Assembly (NCBI RefSeq): GCF_029933015.1
Contig: NZ_JAOZOZ010000010.1
Span: forward strand, 1 to 23,656
Reading direction: 5' to 3'
DNA from: Hydrogenimonas sp.
Lineage (GTDB): Bacteria > Campylobacterota > Campylobacteria > Campylobacterales > Hydrogenimonadaceae
Length of the DNA stretch: 23,656 nt
In this document: piece after piece, positions 1-6,374 of the stretch
Position numbering within the stretch: position 1 is the stretch's first letter
Layout of the letters: each line of letters begins with the position of its first letter
Notes under the pieces: model-generated
Seen by the model: the letters and a program-made list of their open reading frames with translations, nothing else
Database searches by the model: none
Told to the model about the DNA's origin: nothing
Translations under genes and position numbers: made by a program

Positions 1-41
1 GTCAAGGAATTGGATAAAATGTCGGCTTGAATTGCACTTAT

Positions 42-67
42 GGGTTGAATGGGCGGGTTGAATGGGC
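42..67. repeat. 13-bp perfect tandem duplication at the 5' end of the DUF218 gene
   Basis: The unit GGGTTGAATGGGC occurs twice head to tail (42-54 and 55-67). Each copy carries an ATG, at 49 and 62. Because 13 is not a multiple of three, the two ATGs lie in different frames, and only the first opens the DUF218 frame. The core GTTGAATGGG appears again at 725-734, just after the gene. Confidence 0.9.
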
Positions 68-729
68 GGTACCTTCTTTCGATCGATCCTGTCTCCAACC
101 CGCTTCTGCGACTGTTCGAAGATCCCTATCGCCACACTCCCCTCTTTTCGAATGCCGATGTCGTGGTCTCCCTGGGCGGCCATAAAATCCCTTCCGTACC
201 GATTCCTCTCTCCGACGAAACGCTCAAGCGCCACCTCTACGCCCTCGCCATCGGCCGAAAACTCGATATTCCCGTCATCATTACAGGAACGGGACGGGAC
301 GGATACAGTGACTACGAAGCGCTGAAATCCTCGCTGGCCACTCTGCGACCGATCCTGAGGGCGGATGCGACGGATTTTCGGAAAGATTTCGGCGAAGGTT
401 ACGCCATAGTGCCCGAAACCGAAAGTGTCGACACTTTCGAAAACGCACGCAACACGATGGCGCTGATAAAAGATCGCAACGCTTCCATCGTTATCGTCAC
501 ATCCGCCTATCATATGCGCAGAGCCCTTCGACTGTTCCGCCTGGCGGGAGCTTCGAATCTGCATCCGGCGGCCGTCAACTTCTACACCCACGGCGACAGA
601 CCTCTGAAGTGGCGGGATTTTCTCCCGACGGTCTGGTCGCTTTTGAACAGCTATCGGGCCCTGCACGAAGCGCTGGGCATGGTGAAGGTGTGGACGAGGG
701 AGAGGGTTCAAATGAATGAAGGATGTTGA
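49..729 (+). CDS. DUF218 (YdcF/ElyC/SanA-like) protein, probably missing its N-terminal membrane segment
   Basis: The 226-residue product belongs to the DUF218 family, whose members ElyC and SanA are inner-membrane proteins linked to envelope and peptidoglycan integrity. Seen here: the strand 'ADVVVSLGGHK' near residue 36, 'VIITGTGRDG' near 76, 'VPETESVDTFENARNT' near 121 and 'IVIVTSAYHMRRALRLF' near 147, in normal family order. The start region 'YLLSIDPVSNPLLRLFEDPYR' matches what normally follows one or two transmembrane helices in ElyC-type proteins, but those helices are absent. Upstream in frame there is a stop at 46-48, and the start ATG sits inside a 13-bp tandem duplication with only a weak GGG as ribosome-binding signal. 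Removing one repeat copy does not restore a membrane segment, because a TAA at 15-17 then lies in frame. It is either a 5'-truncated gene or a soluble variant. The last ten residues are encoded by repeat-like DNA. Confidence 0.65.
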   Translation: MGGLNGRYLLSIDPVSNPLLRLFEDPYRHTPLFSNADVVVSLGGHKIPSVPIPLSDETLKRHLYALAIGRKLDIPVIITGTGRDGYSDYEALKSSLATLRPILRADATDFRKDFGEGYAIVPETESVDTFENARNTMALIKDRNASIVIVTSAYHMRRALRLFRLAGASNLHPAAVNFYTHGDRPLKWRDFLPTVWSLLNSYRALHEALGMVKVWTRERVQMNEGC

Positions 730-734
730 ATGGG
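725..734 (+). repeat. GTTGAATGGG, third copy flanking the DUF218 gene
   Basis: The same 10-mer is at 44-53 and 57-66. Here it contains the TGA stop (727-729) of the DUF218 gene, so the gene is bracketed by direct repeats. This may be filler-type repeat DNA or the footprint of an insertion. Confidence 0.6.
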
Positions 735-760
735 TGATGCTTGCTGCACGCTCGAAAGAA

Positions 761-786
761 TAGCGCGGTGGATGGGATTCGAACCG
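761..786 (-). pseudogene. 3' fragment of a tRNA gene (tRNA-Asp-like)
   Basis: On the minus strand this reads as a T-arm plus acceptor 3' strand, GGTTCGAATCCCATCCACCGC, followed by G and CTA where CCA should be. It differs at only a few positions from the matching part of the intact tRNA-Asp at 908-984. No anticodon arm, D-arm or 5' acceptor strand is found beside it, so it cannot be a working tRNA. A partial tRNA duplication like this can be an attachment-site scar from an integrated element or a tandem-duplication remnant. Confidence 0.6.
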
Positions 787-907
787 GAGGAGCGTGAATC
801 AGACACAAGCTGTTTTTATGTTGGCAGACGCGGACGTCGAGCGAAGCGGGTTTCTGTTTATGTTTGCAAAGTAGGGATTTGATTGCCGAAAAAGCGGGAA
901 AAAAGGA
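787..907. other. Gene-free spacer downstream of the tRNA pair
   Basis: No convincing ORF is present; the longest plus-strand candidate from the ATG at 818 is about 18 codons. Read on the minus strand, a T-run (complement of 900-904) closely follows tRNA-Asp and may help end the tRNA transcript. I see no clear hairpin with it. Confidence 0.4.
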
Positions 908-984
908 TGGCGCGGTGGACGGGACTCGAACCCGCGACCTCCGCCGTGACAGGGCGGCATTCTAACCAACTGAACTACCACCGC
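908..984 (-). tRNA. tRNA-Asp (GTC)
   Basis: A complete cloverleaf reads on the minus strand. The acceptor GCGGTGG pairs with CCACCGC, followed by discriminator G and an encoded CCA. The anticodon loop CTGTCAC has anticodon GTC, with stem GCCGC/GCGGC beside it, and the T-arm is GCGGG-TTCGAGT-CCCGT. It lies 31 bp downstream of tRNA-Lys on the same strand, so the two are probably co-transcribed. Confidence 0.97.
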
Positions 985-1015
985 GCCGAAAAGTAAAAAA
1001 TCTGAAAAAGTATCG

Positions 1016-1091
<76 letters not shown>

Positions 1092-1104
1092 AACCGGGAC
1101 CGAA

Positions 1105-1110
1105 ATTATA
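1105..1110 (-). promoter_or_regulatory. -10 box of the tRNA-Lys/tRNA-Asp promoter
   Basis: The minus strand reads GTGTATAATTTC, an extended TGnnTATAAT-like -10, ending 13 bp upstream of the mature tRNA-Lys 5' end. Any -35 element would fall inside the 3' end of the sensor-kinase gene. Confidence 0.7.
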
Positions 1111-1121
1111 CACTTTTTTCT

Positions 1122-2348
1122 TTAAAATCTTATTATAAATCTGTTTTTTCCCTCTTTGTACTCGTATTCGAAGGTAAAACCGTGGGCTTTGGCGATCATG
1201 TCCACGATATAGAGTCCCAGACCCAGGCCGCTGATGGCGTCGCTGCCCTGGGTATAGGGCTGGATGTAGTAACTGAGGGAGTGGGGGAGTTTCTTGCCGC
1301 TGTTTTCGACGATGATGGCGTGCTCGTCGGCGACGAGATGGAAGGTTTTGTCCTCGGAGTATTTGATGGCGTTGTCGATCAGGTTTTTGAGTGCGATGCT
1401 GAGGAGTTTGAAATCCCCTTCGATTCTCGCCGGCTTGATCTCGTAGGTCCCTTTCTCCTTTTCCACCATCGCCAGGTCGATCGCCTGATCCACCAGGTCC
1501 TGCATGACGATCGGGCGGATATTGAGGGGAAACTGCCCGCTGCTGAGCTGTTCGATCGTGCCAAATTCGCTGATCGTGCTGTCAAGCCGCATGAAGATCC
1601 GCTCCAGGCGGTCTTTCTGCTTGCAGTCGGGCAGCATCTGGACCGTCAGCAGGCCTTTGGTCAGCGGCGTTTTGAGCTCGTGCATGATGTTTCGGATGAA
1701 GAGGTTGCGGGAGCTGATGAGCAGGCGGATTCGGCCGATCGCCTCGTCGATCGCCTGGGAAACCTGGGCGATCTCGTCGCTGCCGTCGATTTTGCAGTGG
1801 ATCTCCAGCTCCCCCTCTCCGAACTTTCTGATGCAGCGCTGCAGATATTTCAGAGGCCGCAGCTTGAACCAGATCGCCCAGAAGATCAGCAGCATGATGA
1901 AGGCCGTCACTCCGAAATAGACCCAGACCACGAGCGGATCGTAGGGCCTGAACTTCAGATCCTCGAAAAGGATCAGCTTGCCGCGGGCGTTGATGAGGAC
2001 ATAGATGTGGTCGCCCTTTTTGAGCATGTCGATGAAGCCCGAGGGCGTGGGCTGACGTCCCAGCAGCTTGGCCCCCATAAGCAGCGCCTTTCCCTCCTCC
2101 TTGTCGAGGATCCATTTCATTTTGTATTTTCTGGCGGTTTCGGCGATCTCTTCGGCGGTATCTCCCCGCTCGATACGAAGCAGGATGTTCTGGGCGAAGA
2201 GGATGTTGCGCTGGACGACCATCTGGTTGTGGCGGAAGCGGTCGTTGACGCTGTAGAAGTAGAAGGCGGTGCCGGCCGCCAGAAAGGCGATGGCGAAGAT
2301 CGCCGCGATAAAGACGAAGATCGAAACGCGTCGCAACGGCTGTCTCAC
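1122..2348 (-). CDS. cprS: Sensor histidine kinase, CprS/ArsS type
   Basis: This 408-residue inner-membrane kinase is the partner of the response regulator just upstream. Two transmembrane helices (about 8-33 and 140-161) enclose a periplasmic sensor region of about 105 residues. A HAMP-like linker follows, then the dimerisation/phosphoacceptor helix with 'IMHELKTPLTKG' (His223). The ATP-binding domain has an N-box 'KNLIDNAIKYS' (321-331), 'IIVENSG' (345-351) and a G-box 'GLGLGLYIV' (374-382). The start is a GTG whose GTGA overlaps the stop of the regulator gene, implying translational coupling. Gene order htrA - regulator - kinase matches Campylobacter htrA-cprR-cprS; sequence databases may instead label it an ArsS-family kinase. 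The kinase call is very firm; the CprS name rests mainly on gene order. The signal sensed is unknown. Confidence 0.9.
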   Translation of the reverse strand: MRQPLRRVSIFVFIAAIFAIAFLAAGTAFYFYSVNDRFRHNQMVVQRNILFAQNILLRIERGDTAEEIAETARKYKMKWILDKEEGKALLMGAKLLGRQPTPSGFIDMLKKGDHIYVLINARGKLILFEDLKFRPYDPLVVWVYFGVTAFIMLLIFWAIWFKLRPLKYLQRCIRKFGEGELEIHCKIDGSDEIAQVSQAIDEAIGRIRLLISSRNLFIRNIMHELKTPLTKGLLTVQMLPDCKQKDRLERIFMRLDSTISEFGTIEQLSSGQFPLNIRPIVMQDLVDQAIDLAMVEKEKGTYEIKPARIEGDFKLLSIALKNLIDNAIKYSEDKTFHLVADEHAIIVENSGKKLPHSLSYYIQPYTQGSDAISGLGLGLYIVDMIAKAHGFTFEYEYKEGKNRFIIRF

Positions 2349-3019
2349 GGCGTCAGTCTGTACCCAAGACCCCGGACGGACCGGATGAACCGGGGATGTT
2401 TCGGATTGTCGCCCAGTTTGTGCCGGATGCGGCTGATGATGACGTCGATACTCTTGAGGGAGCTCTCCTCGTGCACGGCGTCGACGTTGTAGATGAGATC
2501 CTCTCTGGAGACCACTTCGTTGGCGTGCTCGATCAGATAGGCCAGTATCCCGTACTCCGCCGCCGTCAGATTGAGCGGTTCGCCGTAGAGATAGATCATC
2601 TTCGTCGCGTCGTCGAGATAGAGATCGGCCCGCTGGGTTTCGCTCTCGCTCTTGTCACGGCCGATGCGGCGGAGGATCGTCTTGATGCGCGCCACCAGCT
2701 CCCTGGGGTCGTAGGGTTTGGGCAGATAGTCGTCCGCCCCCTTCTCCAGCCCCACGATCTTGTCGGTGATGTCGCTTCTTGCGGAGGAGATGATGATGGG
2801 GATGTTGGTCTTCTTGCGAATCTGTTCGCACACTTCCAGACCGTCCATCCCCGGCAGCGTCAGGTCGAGAATCACCAGGTCGAAACGCTCGGTTTCGAGC
2901 TCGCTGAGCCCCAGAAAGGGATCGGGCACCGACTTCACTTCGATGTTGAAGCGCTGCAGATATTCACTCAGAATCTCGGCGAGCTCCTCGTCGTCTTCGA
3001 TCATCAACACTTTGACCAT
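2345..3019 (-). CDS. cprR: OmpR-family response regulator, CprR type
   Basis: This 224-residue transcription factor is activated by the adjacent kinase. The receiver domain (1-115) has the acidic pair 'IEDDEE', the phospho-accepting Asp52 in 'LVILDLTLPGMDG', the conserved Ser/Thr region 'IIISSAR' and Lys101 in 'DDYLPKPYDP'. The C-terminal winged helix (about 130-224) ends in 'IRSVRGLGYRLTP', typical of OmpR/PhoB proteins. It begins 22 bp after the htrA stop and overlaps the kinase gene by 4 bp, so all three are likely one operon. In Campylobacter jejuni, CprR is essential and controls envelope genes including htrA, so autoregulation through the htrA promoter is a reasonable inference here. 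Confidence 0.93.
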   Translation of the reverse strand: MVKVLMIEDDEELAEILSEYLQRFNIEVKSVPDPFLGLSELETERFDLVILDLTLPGMDGLEVCEQIRKKTNIPIIISSARSDITDKIVGLEKGADDYLPKPYDPRELVARIKTILRRIGRDKSESETQRADLYLDDATKMIYLYGEPLNLTAAEYGILAYLIEHANEVVSREDLIYNVDAVHEESSLKSIDVIISRIRHKLGDNPKHPRFIRSVRGLGYRLTP

Positions 3020-3041
3020 GGCGATCCTTGCTGCTGGATTG

Positions 3042-4439
3042 TCAATCGACGACCAGAATGCGGATCATGCCACGGCGATTGATGTAGACACGTTTTTTGC
3101 CGCTGTACTTCTTCATCGCCTTTTCGACATCTCCGACGTTTTTGATCATCGTATCTTCGATCTGAATGATAATATCTCCCGGCATAAACCCGGCTTTATC
3201 CGCGTCGCTGCCCTGTTTCACTTCGGAGACGATCACCCCTTCGATATCGTCGGGGATCCCAAGCTGGTTGCGGATCTGCGGCGTAAGATTCTGCAGTGTC
3301 AATCCTCCGACGACACCTCTGTCACCTTCGATCGAAATCTTGCTGTCGGGAAATTTCGCCAGTTTGACCTTGACGGTTTCGAGCTTTTTGTTTCGCTCGT
3401 ATGTGATTTTCACCTCTTTGCCCGGAGGAATCGCGCCGATCACGTTTTTGAGATCGCTGGCATCCTTGATCGGCTTGTCGTCGACTTTGACGATCAGGTC
3501 GCCCCGTTTCAGGCCCGCCTTCTGGGCCGGCGTATCGGGATCCACGTTGAGCACGACCGCTCCCTCTTTGTTTTTGTAGATTTTTCTCAGTTTGGGATCG
3601 AGATCGCTGATGCTGACACCCAGATAGCCGTATTCGACCTTTCCGTGCTCGATCAGCTGGGTCGCGACACGTTTGACCATGTTGACAGGAATCGCGAAGC
3701 CGATCCCGTTGTTGGCGCCGCTTCGGGTCAGAATGGCGCTGTTGATGCCGATCAGCACACCGCGGCTGTCGACCAGCGCCCCGCCGCTGTTGCCCGGATT
3801 GATCGCCGCGTCGGTCTGTATGAAATTCTCATACTGGTTGATCCCCATGCTGTCTTTCCCCAGCGCCGAGATGATCCCCTGGCTGACACTCTCTCCGACA
3901 CCGAACGGGTTGCCGATGGCGAAAACCAGATCGCCCGTCTTGAGGGTGTCCGAATCGCCCATCTTGATAGCGGGAAGGTTCTTGGCATCGATCTTGATGA
4001 CGGCGACATCGGTCTTGGGATCGGTCCCCACGATTTTCGCCGTATACTCTTTCGTGCTTCCGGGCAGCGTCACGTGCACCTCGTCCGCCCCGTCGACCAC
4101 ATGGTTGTTGGTGATGATGTAGCCGTCTTTCGTGACGATGACACCCGATCCCAGGGAACGCTCGATACGCTCTCTGGGCATCATCTGCCCGTAGGGCATG
4201 TTGAAAAACTGCCTGAAAAAGGGGTCCATGAAGGCCTGGGGAATGTTCTCCTTCACCTTTTTCTTGGCGGAGATGTTGACGACGCATTTGCTGGCGTATT
4301 CGATCGCTTTGTTGAACGAAAGGATTTTGCCCACTTCCGGCATGACACGCTGGGCGGCGGGAGCCTGCTGGAACTGCACGTCTCCGGCCATCAATACGGC
4401 AGCCAGTGCGGTAGAAAGAAACAGTGCTTTTTTGGTCAT
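3042..4439 (-). CDS. htrA: Periplasmic serine protease/chaperone HtrA (DegP/DegQ)
   Basis: This 465-residue protease degrades or refolds misfolded envelope proteins in the periplasm. A signal peptide occupies about residues 1-20 ('KKALFLSTALAAVLMAG'). The trypsin-like domain carries the full triad: His113 in 'TNNHVVDGAD', Asp144 in 'DPKTDVAVIKI' and Ser218 in 'NPGNSGGALVDSRG'. Two PDZ domains follow (about 265-350 and 380-460), the normal DegP/DegQ layout and length. The ATG is preceded by AAAAAGGAGAAG, a strong ribosome-binding site. It leads the operon with the regulator and kinase genes, linking envelope protein quality control to its own stress sensing. In Helicobacter and Campylobacter HtrA is also secreted and cleaves host E-cadherin; nothing here shows whether that applies. 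Confidence 0.96.
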   Translation of the reverse strand: MTKKALFLSTALAAVLMAGDVQFQQAPAAQRVMPEVGKILSFNKAIEYASKCVVNISAKKKVKENIPQAFMDPFFRQFFNMPYGQMMPRERIERSLGSGVIVTKDGYIITNNHVVDGADEVHVTLPGSTKEYTAKIVGTDPKTDVAVIKIDAKNLPAIKMGDSDTLKTGDLVFAIGNPFGVGESVSQGIISALGKDSMGINQYENFIQTDAAINPGNSGGALVDSRGVLIGINSAILTRSGANNGIGFAIPVNMVKRVATQLIEHGKVEYGYLGVSISDLDPKLRKIYKNKEGAVVLNVDPDTPAQKAGLKRGDLIVKVDDKPIKDASDLKNVIGAIPPGKEVKITYERNKKLETVKVKLAKFPDSKISIEGDRGVVGGLTLQNLTPQIRNQLGIPDDIEGVIVSEVKQGSDADKAGFMPGDIIIQIEDTMIKNVGDVEKAMKKYSGKKRVYINRRGMIRILVVD

Positions 4440-4480
4440 GAAAACTTCTCCTTTTTCATTTGACGTTTCCTGATATCAGC

Positions 4481-4486
4481 TAAAAT
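4481..4486 (+). promoter_or_regulatory. Possible plus-strand -10 box (TAAAAT) facing the palindrome
   Basis: GCTAAAATTG resembles the -10 boxes before kpsF (TGCTAAAATC) and nrdB (GATAAAATC). A TTGACG lies at 4460-4465, with a 15-bp spacer, shorter than ideal. If active, transcription would run through the palindromic element. Confidence 0.3.
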
Positions 4487-4560
4487 TGTCAGGGGATGAA
4501 TTTTTTGTCTTCTCGTGTCAATGATGGATGACAACACCAACCCCCACCGAGGCAAAAGCG

Positions 4561-4692
4561 GGTTGGCGCTCTTTCAAACCCTATGCGCTTGTTCGGTCTA
4601 AGGAAAGGAGGCAATTTGCGCGGCACCCCTACAAGGTGCCCAAGGGAGTAAGAATGCAATTTGCTTGCATAGGGTTTGAAAGAGAGCCAAAC
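4561..4692. repeat. Large imperfect palindrome (26-bp arms), MITE-like or structured-RNA element
   Basis: The left arm 4561-4586 and right arm 4667-4692 are reverse complements with two mismatches in 26; the shared core is CTCTTTCAAACCCTATGC. Weaker similarity continues outward, as CACCGA occurs on both sides in inverted orientation. The 80-nt interior contains a perfect hairpin, GGCACC-CCTACAA-GGTGCC (4622-4640), and two direct copies of GCAATTTGC (4611-4619 and 4656-4664). No transposase gene or clear target-site duplication is visible. It may be a non-autonomous mobile element, an intergenic repeat family, or a structured RNA. Confidence 0.7.
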
Positions 4693-4805
4693 CATCGAGA
4701 CTTTCATCGGTGCCTTTGCGGACACCTTGTCAAATGGTTAACAGTATTGTAAAGCATGTAAAGTAAATGCCGTCCAACGAATGGTAAACCGAAAGTAAAT
4801 ATTGC

Positions 4806-4811
4806 TATAAT
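4806..4811 (+). promoter_or_regulatory. -10 box of the DUF6544-pgeF operon
   Basis: TTGCTATAATTC is an extended TGnTATAAT -10 box 52 bp before the GTG start. No recognisable -35 is present, in line with the weak -35 requirement of Campylobacterota vegetative sigma factor promoters. Confidence 0.7.
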
Positions 4812-4863
4812 TCACCAAAAAATTCGGGAAAAACCGAACCCAAAACCCTTTCAAGGAAATCCT

Positions 4864-5682
4864 GTGCCGCCAGTCATCAAAAAGATCATCGCCGTCATCG
4901 TCATTCTAGTCATCGCCAATGTGGGATTCGTCTGGTACGGCCAGGCGAGTTTCGACACCACCTTCCAGTCGCTGGCGAAAGCCTTCAGTGAAAACAACGC
5001 CACGGCAGCACGGCAGTCAAATCCGCCGGCTCCCATCGCACGGCAGATCGAGCGCTCGAAGGTCGCACAAAACGGCTACGGAACGATCCTGCTTCAGCTG
5101 GAGGGCACCTACCGGCGCAAACCCTCCTCCAAAGCGATCGGGATGCACGCCCTGGCTCTGCTGAGACCCACGCCCGACATGCTCTGGGCCGTCCGCCTCG
5201 AAAGCAATCCTATCGTAACCTTCAACGCCCTGGAAACCTACCACGGTGGCCGCGCGAAGATGCAGACGATGCTCTTTGGCATCATCCCCACGGGCGAGTT
5301 CGACTCGGAGGCATTCGCGAAATCGGAACTGACGAGGGTGCTGGCCTACGCCCTTTTCAATCCGGCTCTTCTGGCGTGTGAGTGCATCGCCTACGAACCG
5401 GTCGACGCACACCGTATCCGGGCCACGATCAGTGACGGCGGTATCTCGGCCACCGTCCTCTTCGAAAGCGACGAGAAGGGCGATATCGTCAAAGTCACCA
5501 GCGACGACAGGGTCCGCCCCGTCAAAGGGGGCATGGCGCCCGCCCCCTGGCAGATGACGGTCCAAAACTACGGCGATCTCGACGGACTGCGCATCCCCGT
5601 ATCGGTCGAAGAGGCCTGGATCCTGGAAGGAAAACCGGCGGTCTACGCCGACTACCGCGTCACGTCGGCCAAGCGGCTGTGA
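4864..5682 (+). CDS. DUF6544 (DUF6920) family membrane-anchored protein
   Basis: The product has 272 residues with one N-terminal transmembrane helix (about 7-25), so most of it probably lies on the periplasmic side. The body matches my recollection of the DUF6544 family pattern: a central 'MQTMLFGIIPTGEFDSEAF' segment, 'ELTRVLAYALFNPALL', 'RIRATISDGGISATVLFE' and the C-terminal 'GLRIPVSVEEAWIL'. No biochemical role is known to me and no catalytic motif stands out. The start is GTG, with AAGGAAAT as ribosome-binding site 6-8 bases upstream. Its stop overlaps the GTG of the next gene as GTGA, so the two are translated together, although a membrane protein and a cytosolic nucleoside enzyme have no obvious functional link. 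Confidence 0.75.
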   Translation: MPPVIKKIIAVIVILVIANVGFVWYGQASFDTTFQSLAKAFSENNATAARQSNPPAPIARQIERSKVAQNGYGTILLQLEGTYRRKPSSKAIGMHALALLRPTPDMLWAVRLESNPIVTFNALETYHGGRAKMQTMLFGIIPTGEFDSEAFAKSELTRVLAYALFNPALLACECIAYEPVDAHRIRATISDGGISATVLFESDEKGDIVKVTSDDRVRPVKGGMAPAPWQMTVQNYGDLDGLRIPVSVEEAWILEGKPAVYADYRVTSAKRL

Positions 5683-6374
5683 TCGTCAAAACCCTCTTCA
5701 CTGACCGCCACGGCGGGGTAGGGGAGGCCCCCTACGACACCTTCAACCTCGCCTTTCACGTGGGCGACACCCCCTCCGCCGTCGCCGTCAACCGCCAGAT
5801 CCTGCAGCAGCGGTACGACACCCCGCCCATCGTCTGGATGGAGCAGGTCCACGGCGACACCGTCCGCATCGTCGAAAACGCCGATCTCGATACGATAAGC
5901 GCATGCGACGCCATCGTCACCGACCGGCCCGGCATCGCCCTGGCGGTCATGGTGGCCGACTGCATTCCCATCCTCCTCCACGATCCCGAACGAGGGGTCG
6001 TCGCCGCCGTCCACGCCGGCCGAAACGGCACCTTTTTGCAGATCGCTCCCAAAACCGTCGAGACGATGGCGGAACGTTTCGGCTGCCGACCGGAAGAGAT
6101 GCGGGTATGGATGGGGCCCTCCATCCGCGTCTGCTGCTACGAAGTGGGCGACGAAATCGCCGAAATCGCACGGAAAAATTTCGGGGAAGCGTATGTGAAC
6201 GGTCGTTCTCTCGACCTGCCGGCCCTCAACCTGGACCAGCTCCTGAAAGCGGGCGTCAAGCCCGAAAACATCGAAGTTTCAAGCGTCTGCACCCGCTGCG
6301 ACAAAAACTATTTCTCCTACCGACGCGAGGGTACGACCGGACGGTTTGCAGGTCTCATCTGGATGGAGGCTTAG
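5679..6374 (+). CDS. pgeF: PgeF/YfiH-type purine nucleoside phosphorylase (laccase-domain family)
   Basis: The 231-residue product belongs to the YfiH/LACC1 family. Formerly called polyphenol oxidases or laccases, these are now known to act on purine nucleosides (phosphorolysis or deamination) and, in E. coli, to correct peptidoglycan-precursor errors. The metal-binding/catalytic set is visible: His58 in 'MEQVHGDT', Cys95 in 'MVADCIPILL' and His112 in 'AAVHAGRNG'; the usual family form there is HAGWRG. The C-terminal 'SSVCTRCDKNYFSYRREG' with a cysteine pair is also typical. The start is GTG, coupled to the upstream gene. The 3' end overlaps the convergent rarA gene by 20 bp, leaving no room for a separate terminator. 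Confidence 0.9.
   Translation: MIVKTLFTDRHGGVGEAPYDTFNLAFHVGDTPSAVAVNRQILQQRYDTPPIVWMEQVHGDTVRIVENADLDTISACDAIVTDRPGIALAVMVADCIPILLHDPERGVVAAVHAGRNGTFLQIAPKTVETMAERFGCRPEEMRVWMGPSIRVCCYEVGDEIAEIARKNFGEAYVNGRSLDLPALNLDQLLKAGVKPENIEVSSVCTRCDKNYFSYRREGTTGRFAGLIWMEA

Larger units (their letters stand above)
4440..4863. other. 424-bp gene-free region between htrA and the DUF6544 gene
   Basis: Contents from left to right: the htrA ribosome-binding site and unresolved minus-strand promoter (4440-4530), a possible plus-strand -10 box at 4481-4486, a large imperfect palindrome at 4561-4692, AT-rich DNA, and the plus-strand promoter of the DUF6544 gene with its -10 at 4806-4811. Short ORFs on both strands across the palindrome mirror each other (both encode 'SFKPYA'), which is expected from the inverted repeat and is not evidence of coding. 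Confidence 0.7.

Noticed and set aside
1..30. Possible C-terminal end of an upstream gene (frame ending TGA at 28-30)
   Set aside because: Only nine codons are visible and another frame is also open to 58-60, so I cannot decide.
1182..2492. Long plus-strand open frame opposite the kinase gene (436 codons)
   Set aside because: It is antisense to a gene with complete histidine-kinase motifs, is unusually rich in Asp, Val and Gly as GC-rich antisense frames are, and matches no family I know.
4489..4752. Two short ORFs, one on each strand, across the palindrome
   Set aside because: Both contain 'SFKPYA' only because the DNA is an inverted repeat; neither has a good ribosome-binding site. They could be looked at again if the same peptides recur elsewhere.
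5755..5764. TTTCACGTGGG as a third parS site
   Set aside because: Only the left half and centre match; the right arm GAAACA is missing.
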